Origin: Aphanomyces cochlioides
Taxonomy: Eukaryota > Oomycota > Saprolegniomycetes > Saprolegniales > Verrucalvaceae
Direction of reading: 5' to 3'
Assembly (NCBI GenBank): GCA_019828595.1
Contig: JAHQRK010000020.1
Span: 806,001 to 870,000, forward strand
Length of the DNA stretch: 64,000 bases
In this document: positions 45,701-54,246 of the stretch, piece after piece
How positions within the stretch are numbered: the first letter of the stretch is position 1
Layout of the letters: every line of letters begins with the position of its first letter
Made by a program: the position numbers and the translations under genes
The notes under the pieces: model-generated
The model's input: only the letters and a program-made list of their open reading frames with translations
What the model was told of the DNA's origin: nothing
The model's database searches: none

Positions 45701-47054
45701 ATGCAGTTTGATGTCATTGTTTATTCAGACTTGTGAAAGAGATATCTTCATCAGAGATCTTAAGGGAGGGCGACAAAGGAAGATATACGACTATATTTAT
45801 TATTGTGGGCGATAAACAGAGAGAAAGCATTCACCCTCTTGTGTTTCAAAGAATGGAATTAAATCTTTGCAAGAAGCTGCTATGTTCTCTGAACATTTCA
45901 TGTCTGTCAAAATAGATTTATGACCAATCATATTGAGTATTTTGGTGTGATGAAACTCCTAACACAGATGCCGTCATTATACACATCTGCGGCATCTGTG
46001 TTAAGAATATCATATTTTTGTATGGGGTGTGTTAAAGATTCCAACACAAATGCCTGGAATCCATGTTCAATGATAAATGTATACTTGATTTCATTATATG
46101 TATCCGGAAAGTGCAAGATTCCAGGCAACTGTGTTAGAGAATCCATCACATTTATTTACATTCGGCTGATTGGCCAATATTATAAAGCTAGAAGTACTGA
46201 GCAGCATCAAGCAAAGTTGAAAAACTTTTAGATGCAATCGCTCTTCACTCCAATACTTTGCATTGCTCGAGCAATCAAAATTTCATAAGGCATTCTATGT
46301 ATTTGAGGATTATTCTAACGAAATTTATTTAATGTGCCAGTGGCTTGCTGCGATTTTTCTGAATTGTTTGCCTCTGCTGTTCCTCATTGCTGAACTAGAT
46401 GAATTTGGTCGAATTCACCAGCACGGCATATTTTAAACTAATGAACATAACTGTGTTGTGAGTAATAATAAAGTTCAGGTGCCCAAATGAATGGCACAAA
46501 GCTTCTCGTAGTTCTGTGATTTGTTTAAGCATCGGTATCGGTGGTAATAGTCATAGTAGATCGCACGATCAATTTGAGAAACACTTCAGCAGAAGTGTTG
46601 AGAATTGCAAAGCTTTGTTGAAGGGAAAATTTACGAAAATGCAGTTTGATGTCATTGTTTATTCAGACTTGTGAAAGAGATATCTTCATCAGAGATCTTA
46701 AGGGAGGGCGACAAAGGAAGATATACGACTATATTTATTATTGTGGGCGATAAACAGAGAGAAAGCATTCACCCTCTTGTGTTTCAAAGAATGGAATTAA
46801 ATCTTTGCAAGAAGCTGCTATGTTCTCTGAACATTTCATGTCTGTCAAAATAGATTTATGACCAATCATATTGAGTATTTTGGTGTGATGAAACTCCTAA
46901 CACAGATGCCGTCATTATATACATTTCGGACACCCCTCACAATTTCGAATGAAATGACAATAACTATAACTACTGTTTTTTGGCCAAACACACGTCTTTT
47001 CGTTGGGATATATTTACCCATTCGCTCTTGATTGAAGAATCCGACGACACAGCA

Positions 47055-47945
47055 ATGGACGCAGCCGCCTGTGGTGACGACCATTGCCCCAGCGTTCCCC
47101 CAACGCACGGTGTCAGATCCAGCAGCAACAAAGGCAAAGGAGTCGATTCTAAGAGAGGACGTAGCAACAGCAGCAAGGAAGAAGAGGATTCCAAGCGACG
47201 TAACATTGAAGAAGAGCCACTTACGAACCATATCAATGCAGTTCCATCCACAACTGAGGCCATTCCAGAACCAAATCGACGTGAGGCGATGGCAATCGAT
47301 TCTATCAATCAGACAATCCAAACCCTTGACTTGAAGCTCGTTGATGAAATTCTCCAAAAGGGAAAAGTCTACTTGCAAGATGCTTCCCTGAGTGATTGGG
47401 AAGCCTTTGTGACGAGCGAAGATCAGCAACTCAAGTCAAAAAACATGGAATGGATTGATGGAAAGATTTACATTGTGGAATTGCCATCTCTACCACACAA
47501 AATGTATGGCCAACGATTGGGTGTTAGTCTCTTTCTTGCTACCCACACTCAAGAATGCTTTTTATCGGTTGCTGGTGCCGCGTACCAAACAAATATCCGC
47601 CGCCTCGAGCCAGATTTGTGTCTTTTGCCACATCCAATCCTTGGGCAACCTTCATACAACGTTCAATTGCCTCCTGGCGTCGATAGGGGCGATTTCCACA
47701 CTGTCAAAATTGAAGTTGCGTGGTAACAGACTTGGGATGATCTGGATTGGAAGGCCAACCAGTGGGCGACAGTTGGCACTGTGGTTTATATCATCAGCAT
47801 TAAGCTGGATCGTCCCAATTTGGTCAATTGCTCGTACAAAGTGCACCGCGTTGTTCACAATGGCGTGAATTTGCCCGCAATGGCCCCACTTCCGATTGCC
47901 GCCCCCAACACTGTCATCCACTTGGATTCTCGCCTTGTCCTGTAA
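47055..47945 (+). pseudogene. Uma2-like PD-(D/E)xK nuclease-type protein with an internal stop
   Basis: From ATG 47055 the frame is open to TAA at 47724-47726, then continues in the same frame to TAA at 47943-47945; without the internal stop it would code 296 residues. The N-terminus is low-complexity and basic (SSSNKGKGVDSKRGRSN). The second half resembles the Uma2 putative restriction-endonuclease fold: WIDGKIYIVELPS, GQRLGVSLFLATHT, RRLEPDLCLLPHP, VKIEVAW, and after the stop QTWDDLDWKANQWATVGTVV. The EPD, xEVxx and downstream Lys are the positions expected for the catalytic D, E and K. Such proteins occur as large, transposon-like families in oomycetes (recollection, not checked). It starts 130 bp from the array end. 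A recoded stop or sequencing error cannot be excluded. Confidence 0.6.
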
Positions 47946-48839
47946 CTACCTGCGATGAGTCCGTTGCCACCGAATTTTCCACCTCAATTGGACATTGATC
48001 TGTTTGCTTCACTTCCGAATCTACTTGCTTATTTACCGCCAGCTCCCGCCGCTATCTAGTGTTGCGAACTGAGAAGATTTAAATTCTTATGTAGGAGCCA
48101 CATATTATTAAACCAACTAGCTCATGAATCCTCCTGGACAACGGCGATCTTTCGTTGACTGCCTAATAATGGACTGGCGATACTTTGATTAGGAGACAAC
48201 TCACTTCGAGCATACCATCAATGCCAAGCCCATTTTAGTCTGGAATTGTTGTCGATACATAACAGAACACATCCAAGAAATCGGCCACAAGGGAACAAAC
48301 TCTGTGAATTGCCCCGAGGACAGCTCTGGCGTCTGAATCAGCCCTGATTCTATAAAGAAGACCATCCAACAGCATGGATTTCAGCTTTTCTTGCGAGCAG
48401 GATGGGGTGGGTTGAGCCATAGTCACGCACAAAACATTGAAACAGTTTCATCCACAGTGGAAGATTTCTGGTGCGACACCTAATGTATCTTGACCGAATT
48501 ACCTTAAATTCTACCATGCTTTTATGCAAACCCACTTTATTCAAGTGTAATTGCGGCATTCCAATACATTAGAGTCATAACCATCTTCAAACATAATAAT
48601 ACGCGATTGGAATTGGAAGAAATGCACTGAAAGCGCCTGAAGAGAGAGTTGAAAGTTCATTGTCGGGGTGGATATGGACATATTTAAGAAAATTGAGAAA
48701 GTTCGATATCGAACGAGCCAATCAAATGCTTGGAAACTCCACATCATCAACAACTGCGGGATACCATGCGGGCATCGATGGGTCATTCGACGACTTTCCA
48801 TCCACTCTGCAGCGCGTTTTGCGGCACTGAGAGCGCGAG
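47946..48839. other. Intergenic region with weak ORFs
   Basis: No gene assigned. A minus ORF from ATG 48420 to 48235 (61 residues, KLKSMLLDGLLYRIRADSDA) is helical and may be a relic exon; an adjacent frame (to 48559) might be joined to it, but no convincing splice pair was found. A CCAAT box at 48718 lies 122 bp before the MFS start. Confidence 0.35.
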
Positions 48840-50471
48840 ATGGCCAAGCTCATGGACTGCCTCATGCGCCACTGGACGTCGCACCCGCCTGTGAAATCCC
48901 CAGAGCAAATCGAAGCCGAGAAGCATCTCCTCTGCGTTCCATGGTTTAACAATCGCTACTTGACGTCGACGGCGATTCGATTCAACCGATGGATCCTCTT
49001 TGGCGCCGCGTTTGTCTCCCAGTTCTGCTGCGGCTCACTCTACGCTTGGTCCATCTACAATGGCCCCATTGATGCCTACATCTATGGCTCTCCGACGGCG
49101 GGTAAGGCCGTCTACACCTTCTACTTGGCCTGCGTCCTGCTTGGCAGCGCGGCGACGTTGGTCGGCCCTTGGTTGGAGCGCCATGGACCAAAGAGCGGTC
49201 TTCTCCTCGGCACGACGTGTTTCTTCATCGGCTACGTCATTGCGACCATCTCGTTGGCCTGCCAGTCCATCATTGGCGTCTACATTGGCTACGGCGTCGT
49301 CTCTGGCTTTGGCATTGGCGTCAACTACATCACGCCTGCGTCGGCGTTGATGAAATGGTTTCCAGACATGCGCGGGACAGCGGCGGGGTTTGCTGTCGGT
49401 GGCTTTGGCGCAAGTTCGTTGCTGTGGAGTAAAGTCTACTTGCCAGCGATCGACGCGATGGGTCTTCCAGGATCGTTCATCTTCCTCGGGTCCATCATGT
49501 CGATGGTCATGTACTGCTGTGCGATCGTGATGCGGACGCCGCCGCCTGGGTTCACCATCGGGGGCATGAACATGCACGGCGTGATTGAAGACATCGAGGA
49601 GGACGCGGCCGTGGCGATCCAAGCTGACCAGGATAAAGCGCAAGAGCAGCCGCTCGTTGCTGGCTTTGAACCCCTCGAAGAACCCGCCGACGCTGCTGCC
49701 GCCGCCGACGAAGAAGACTTTAAATTGCACCAGGAATGGCTCAAGAAGATCCAAACGTCGTCCATGCTCGAGAGTCTCTTCTCCATCGACTTTCTCTGCA
49801 TCCATCTCTCTCTCCTGGGCAATATTCTCTTTGGTTTGGTCGTCATCTCGCGGCTGTCGTCCATGGCGACCGGCGTCTTTGAGCAAACGAGCGCCCAGGC
49901 GTCGACGATTGTCTCGATCAACGGCGCGTTCACGTGCACGGGCCAGATCGTCGTGCCGATGATCTCCGACTTGCTCATTCGATCGTTCCGCATTCGGCCA
50001 CCGTTCGCCCGCAAGGTGATCTACTTTTGCACGCTCGTGACGCAGCTGGTCATCATTTTCACCATGCCGTCCATCATGCGCAGTCAAAACTACACGGTCT
50101 TCCGCGTCCAGGTGTGGATCTTGATGATCTGCTACGGCGGCGCCTTTGGGACCGTCGCGGCGTTCCTCACGGATATGTTTGGAGCGCACAACATTGCCGC
50201 GTTGCATGGCTGCGTCTTGACCGCGTGGTCTCTCGCTGGTTTGATCGGCGGTCTTGGCTTCACGCTCAACTTTAACCACCTCGTGTCCGTCGCGCATGTG
50301 CCGATCGTCGATGCGTACGTCCAAAACATGCATTGGATCGTGGCGATTATCGCCGTCGGACTCGTCGCGCTCCTCTGCGTGCGCACGAGCGTCGCGGATC
50401 GATTCGCCCCTGGCTATCAGAACAGTCTCTGCGGCAAACCCATCGTCCGCTTTGGCCAAACAACTCGATGA
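48840..50471 (+). CDS. MFS transporter, oxalate/formate antiporter (OFA)-like
   Basis: A single exon of 543 residues. Twelve hydrophobic segments are split by a long acidic central loop (about 245-310, with EDIEEDAAVAIQADQDKAQE). The first helix region has FVSQFCCGSLYAWSIYNGPI, the family form of the OFA start (S.YAWSVF). The GYGVVSGFGIGVNYITPAS and KWFPDMRGTAAGFAVGGFGA motifs are hallmarks of OFA transporters of monocarboxylates. The C-terminal half has VVPMISDLLIRSFRIR and GTVAAFLTDMFGAHNIAALH. The gene is GC-rich with strong third-position bias, suggesting high expression. The substrate cannot be told from sequence; oxalate, formate or pyruvate are family precedents. Confidence 0.88.
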   Translation: MAKLMDCLMRHWTSHPPVKSPEQIEAEKHLLCVPWFNNRYLTSTAIRFNRWILFGAAFVSQFCCGSLYAWSIYNGPIDAYIYGSPTAGKAVYTFYLACVLLGSAATLVGPWLERHGPKSGLLLGTTCFFIGYVIATISLACQSIIGVYIGYGVVSGFGIGVNYITPASALMKWFPDMRGTAAGFAVGGFGASSLLWSKVYLPAIDAMGLPGSFIFLGSIMSMVMYCCAIVMRTPPPGFTIGGMNMHGVIEDIEEDAAVAIQADQDKAQEQPLVAGFEPLEEPADAAAAADEEDFKLHQEWLKKIQTSSMLESLFSIDFLCIHLSLLGNILFGLVVISRLSSMATGVFEQTSAQASTIVSINGAFTCTGQIVVPMISDLLIRSFRIRPPFARKVIYFCTLVTQLVIIFTMPSIMRSQNYTVFRVQVWILMICYGGAFGTVAAFLTDMFGAHNIAALHGCVLTAWSLAGLIGGLGFTLNFNHLVSVAHVPIVDAYVQNMHWIVAIIAVGLVALLCVRTSVADRFAPGYQNSLCGKPIVRFGQTTR

Positions 50472-50565
50472 AATTCTAAATTCCTAACATGCTCTCAAGT
50501 CGACTGCGTTCGTCAAGCGTGGCGTCATCCACAGCCTTCTTCCACGCGCTCCTCCTGCCCGTCCA

Positions 50566-51285
50566 ATGCTCTTTATCTCACTCTCGGGACGCCTGCAGCC
50601 TTGGCGACGCCAGCAGGAGCTGAAAGAAACCTCTGCGGATTCACGAAGACGGCACGTGGTTGACATGGACGCCTCGCTATCTGTGCTAGCTCTGTGTGCT
50701 CGTGGTTTTCTCGTTGAGAATGTTGTGAAAGCAAAAGTTCTATGTGATGGCATTGTTGGAGAATTCTCGAAGCCGTCGAACCAATCTATCATAATGGTTG
50801 AGTTCGAATCTGGTTCTGAGGCTCTTTGCTTCAACAATGCACGCGCCATGTTCAATTCGACTCAGCATTTGCCAACGAGCTTAGAACCATGGCTCCTAAT
50901 GAATCCGACGAATTTCAACTATCCCGGTGTGGACATGATATTGGCCACCAACGATTCAATGATCGGAATCAACGTGACGATTGCCAGCACCCATTCTCCA
51001 ATGGCCAGTTTTTTCACTGTGTGGAGGCCAATTGCAGTCAAGCATCAACTTCGAATTCAAGGCATATTTATAGGTCCTGAAGGCCTTGCAGTTAACGAGG
51101 CGAACGTCAAGCTTGTTCACTTGAAGGAAGTGTATTACGACTTGTGGAGTGCCATAACTCCACCGGAGTCGAGCAATGACCTCAAGTGTAAATGCACCAA
51201 AGGATGCACAAACAGACACTGCTGCTGCAAAAAAGCTGAAAAGAAGTGCAACAATTGCAAATGCACTTCATGCAAAAACATCTAA
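50566..51285 (+). CDS. Crinkler/RHS-like C-terminal domain protein with a cysteine-rich tail
   Basis: An ORF of 239 residues from ATG 50566. The central part (VKAKVLCDGIVGEFSKPSNQ, PWLLMNPTNF, GVDMILATNDSMIGINVTIA, FTVWRPIA, LKEVYYDLWSAI) is clearly related to 52485-52997 on the other strand. The pattern, an Asp in VDMIL followed by a strand and a Q/N-V-T-I stretch, recalls the nuclease-like C-terminal domain of Crinkler and retrotransposon-hot-spot proteins. No N-terminal P-loop ATPase or secretion motif is present. The last 33 residues are Cys-rich (CKCTKGCTNRHCCC, CNNCKCTSCKN), probably metal-binding and similar to CXC tails of some transposases. It may be a truncated family member that captured a new tail. 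Confidence 0.55.
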   Translation: MLFISLSGRLQPWRRQQELKETSADSRRRHVVDMDASLSVLALCARGFLVENVVKAKVLCDGIVGEFSKPSNQSIIMVEFESGSEALCFNNARAMFNSTQHLPTSLEPWLLMNPTNFNYPGVDMILATNDSMIGINVTIASTHSPMASFFTVWRPIAVKHQLRIQGIFIGPEGLAVNEANVKLVHLKEVYYDLWSAITPPESSNDLKCKCTKGCTNRHCCCKKAEKKCNNCKCTSCKNI

Positions 51286-52484
51286 CATGGATTCACTGTT
51301 GTATTCATCTCGTAAAATTATTAACAATGAAACGTGGAAGAGTTACGAGAGGGCAAATCAAAGTCTCCAAATACGACTCGGAAGCAGTCAATATCACAAC
51401 TTAAACATGTTGAAACGTCACCTCGTGGATAACTCACTTGATTGGAGCGCAATGCGAATGGACATGCTAGAAACCGACGCCAAAGGCCGTCTGGCGTCCT
51501 GAATCGCCCTACCAAGCCAAGGAAGTCAAGAATCAAGTTCCCAAGACTGGCGTCGCCGATGTCGACAAAGACGTATTCGGGTCTCAATAAATCAAACTTC
51601 TATGAGGCAGGTTCATTGCACCTTTGGACTGCTCCAATCATGCTTGGAGGTGCTCCTTGCTTGTCCATTTGATGAGTGAATATCCACTGATAGCTGATGT
51701 GCTCGCTACCGACGGAGCGTGAGTCGTCATTCATCTCTTGGTGGTCAATTCTCATCTCGTCTTGGCAGTTCATCGGGGCAGCGTTCACTCAAACGGCTTA
51801 AAACTGAGAGAGTGGTTGCCATCTCCGTCTTCGATTACCAAGTGTCGAGGTCAAGACAATTTGATTGATTGCGTGGAGAAGCTTGATGGACAGATTGAAT
51901 GCCATTCATGTTGTCTTTTTCATGGATGGCGTAGACTTTTTTTAAATGAACTGGACTTTTTATAAATTCAGTTGATAGAAGTGAGAAGTGCAGTTGTGTT
52001 TATCGAAATGTCATTGACCTTAAATTCGTTTAAATCAATCGAAAAATGATCCAACTTAAACGCAAAAAGGTGTTGATGGCGACTTAAGCTCAATGTATCC
52101 TCGCCGACGCAAACACTTTCTGAACGGCATCACATTGTTCTCTGCGACATCACTTCAAAAAAAGTCAACAACATTTTATAGAACTTGCAGCCTACAAGTT
52201 AAGCTAGATGTTCAAGTGCTCCTTCCCCCCGTTTACAAGGAGAGATTTGTTATGGCGGACTCTGACGAACGGTACTTTGCTCAATCTTCTTTTGTAAACT
52301 TTGCATTAAACTACACAGCGATAGGACCACCCATACAACAGCGCAAGACAGTTTGAGAATATTTGGTGCTGTATGAAGGATATGCGATATCATTACGTCA
52401 TGAAGTCTGTTTCGTCAAAAGATTTTGATCACTCATCCACTCTGCTACGACTAAGAGAGACGCCAATCTATCCTGGACAGTTTA
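51286..52484. other. Fragmentary region between two Crinkler-like genes
   Basis: No gene is assigned. Plus ORFs of 71 codons (from ATG 51287) and 88 codons (from ATG 52093) have no recognised family. 51765-51910 is similar to 60163-60340: both contain CAGTTCATC and GTGTTCACTCAAACGGC-like blocks and a stretch reading V.KL.G.IECH in one frame. This marks a decayed dispersed element. Confidence 0.4.
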
Positions 52485-53296
52485 TCACGACCGACGATTC
52501 TTGGATTTGGAAGCAACTCTTACAGAGCGACGTTGATTCGACTTGGTGTTGGGCCAATTTTTGAAACATGCCAAGTCCAAGATGGAGCTCCACAATTCGC
52601 GATATACATCTTTCAAAGGAAGAATGCTCGTCTTGCGTTTTCTATGGGCAAAACTGTCGTCGAGGACAATCGTGACACCTTCCATGGTAAGGCTATTCTC
52701 CTGTGCAATGGACTTCCACGCTTGAAAGAACTCAGTCATGTCAGACGACGGCCCAGCAATCGTCACGCTAACTCCAACGACGGACTCGTCTCTGACCAAT
52801 ATCATATCCACACCACCACAGTTGAAAACTTGCGGATCGATCAGAATCCATGGCAATTTGGACTTTGGATGCGACGCCGTTTGAGCCAGCCATCGTGCTT
52901 TGGCAAAACTAGTTGCTTCAGTTCCAGATTGAAAGGAAAACGGAAGGATCGACCGGTCGAGTGGTTTCGAGTAGACGCCTGCAATCCCATCGCACAAGAC
53001 TTTGGCTTGATCACCGATTTGACGAGAAACTCACATTGATATCGATCCTTCACTTCTGTCAGTCTCTCAGGCCACACTTGAAGCATTGAGTCATTCTCAA
53101 CGTTTGCACTCCACACTTGAAACAACATGGGAACCAGAATGCCACCACTCGGAACGAGCAGTCCAGTCATGTCTTCGTAAAAGAAACGATTGTCAATCAA
53201 TTGTTTCAAGCCACCGCGCACCAGAGAAGGATGAACTAAGGAAGTGTAGACAAGCCAAATCTTCTTGGGATCCATCTTGGCGTAGAATGTCGCCAT
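52485..53296 (-). pseudogene. Crinkler/RHS-like gene, frameshifted
   Basis: The first segment (53296 to about 52995) starts MATFYAKMDPKKIWLVYTSL and contains VPMLFQVWSAN. The second (about 52997 to 52485) reads CDGIAGVYSKPLDRSILPFS, VDMILVRDESVVGVSVTIAG, FFQAWKSIA and LKDVYRELWSSI. The break falls where the related gene at 50566 has VVKAKVLCDGI, and loss of one base explains it. The C-terminus is basic, without the Cys-rich tail. The upstream region that would carry a P-loop ATPase in full-length Crinklers is missing; instead the ATG overlaps that of an aminopeptidase fragment on the other strand. The family acts inside host nuclei in plant pathogens, but the role in this organism is unknown. 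Confidence 0.55.
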
Positions 53297-54175
53297 GCGT
53301 TTTTTGAACTTTGCTCAAGCCTACTCGCACGACACGGAGTACTTGGTGTGGAAGGAATTGTCGGCCAATTTGATCCAATATGCCGATCTTTTTGACGAGG
53401 AAGCGTGGTTTCCAGAGTTCCAGCAGTATCTCCGAAAGCTGTATGCTCCCATCATGAAGCAATTGACGTGGACAAAGAGCCCAAGGTAGACAATTTATTT
53501 CTCGTCGTAGTGGTCACTGGTGTTTTCTCTAGCGACGATGACCTGACGTCTGAATTGCGCAGTCAAGTCATTGCCGTGCTTGGACTTGCCAAGGATCCTG
53601 ACGTTGTTGCTGAAGCTTCAGCTCGTTTCTTGGCAGCAGCGGGCCGTACGGAGCCTCTCGCAGCCGACCTCCGCACTGTCATCTATCGCATCCACATTGC
53701 AAACACAAAGGCACCCGAGGACGCTTTCCAATACTTGACCACTCTCCACGACCGCGCCGATGCTGCTGAAATCAAACTGGAATGCATCAATGCTTTGGGG
53801 CAATTCCCTCAGGAAGCGCTCAAGAAGCGCGCGATCGAATGGGGCCTTCAAAATGTCCGCAGCCAAGATATCAGCTCCGTCTTCAACGGCGTGGCTTCGT
53901 CGTCTTCTGGAGGTAAAGTTGCGTGGTCTTACATTCAAGAGAACTGGGATGCACTCAATGCGAAATACTCTGAGCCTCGCCTGTTTGGTCGCATTCTCAC
54001 TTTCTCCCTCCGAAAATTCCATGACCATGTCGACGACATCGAAACTTTCCTGGAATCCCGCCGCAATCCAGGATACGAACGTTCTCTCAATGAAACTCTC
54101 GAAGCCATTCGCACCAAGAGCGTCATTTACAAACGCGATGGAGCAGCGCTCCAAGCATGGCTATCAGCACCATAA
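53295..54175 (+). pseudogene. M1 aminopeptidase C-terminal fragment (ERAP1_C domain only)
   Basis: Exons 53295-53485 and 53533-54175 (intron 47 nt) give 277 residues. The sequence EYLVWKELSANLIQYADLF, FQQYLRKLYAPIMKQLTW, LRSQVIAVLGLAKDP, LECINALGQFPQEALKKRAI, SYIQENWDALNAKY and FLESRRNPGYERSLNETLEA matches the C-terminal alpha-solenoid of puromycin-sensitive aminopeptidase. The metallopeptidase domain (HExxH, GAMEN), normally some 500-600 residues before this, is absent. The frame meets a stop 12 bp before the ATG, and the sequence beyond belongs to the Crinkler-like gene. The exons themselves are intact, so it might still be expressed. It looks like a gene cut by a rearrangement. Confidence 0.75.
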
Positions 54176-54246
54176 GTGTTTCTTCATGTATATTTCATGT
54201 CGAATGAAAGAATCTTGCAAAACGAAATATGCGTTTCATGTTGGAA

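Larger units (their letters stand above)
27229..46924. repeat. Tandem array: 21 near-identical copies of a 938-bp unit
   Basis: Copies start (CTGCGGCATCTGTG) at 27229, 28166, 29104, 30042, 30980, 31917, 32855, 33793, 34731, 35669, 36607, 37545, 38483, 39421, 40359, 41297, 42235, 43173, 44111, 45049 and 45987. Nineteen are 938 bp; the first and fifth are 937 bp (single-base deletions). The sum, 19,696 bp, is exactly 21 whole copies. Differences noticed: 27257 region and 31724 (deletions), 34947 region, 36214, 40019, 41975 region, plus two recurrent sites, one at the junction (ATACAT or ACACAT) and one about 94 bp into the unit. Identity is above 99.5%. Unit ends are inverted: CGGCATCTGTGTTA opens it and TAACACAGATGCCG closes it. 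Repeated ORFs of 60, 73 and 103 codons occur. The 73- and 103-codon ORFs overlap on opposite strands and cross the unit junction; I see no evidence that any is a gene. Confidence 0.97.

Noticed and set aside
28099..46231. 103-, 73- and 60-codon ORFs repeated in every array unit
   Set aside because: They persist only because the DNA copies are identical. The 103- and 73-codon frames overlap on opposite strands and cross the unit junction, and none shows a protein family or codon bias.
27229..46924. CRISPR array or rDNA repeat
   Set aside because: The unit is 938 bp with no short direct repeat/spacer pattern, and no rRNA or 5S sequence is recognisable in it. The genome is eukaryotic.
27229..46924. 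Pure assembly duplication artefact
   Set aside because: Private point differences and two single-base deletions distinguish copies, and flanks are unique. It cannot be excluded fully without reads, so it is kept as a test in the finding.
47055..47945. Bacterial contamination, because Uma2-like domains are common in bacteria
   Set aside because: The flanks are continuous with eukaryotic sequence and the composition is like that of neighbouring DNA.
49035..50459. Minus ORF of 474 codons opposite the MFS transporter
   Set aside because: It is a shadow produced by GC-rich third positions; Arg/Asp/His-rich with no domain.
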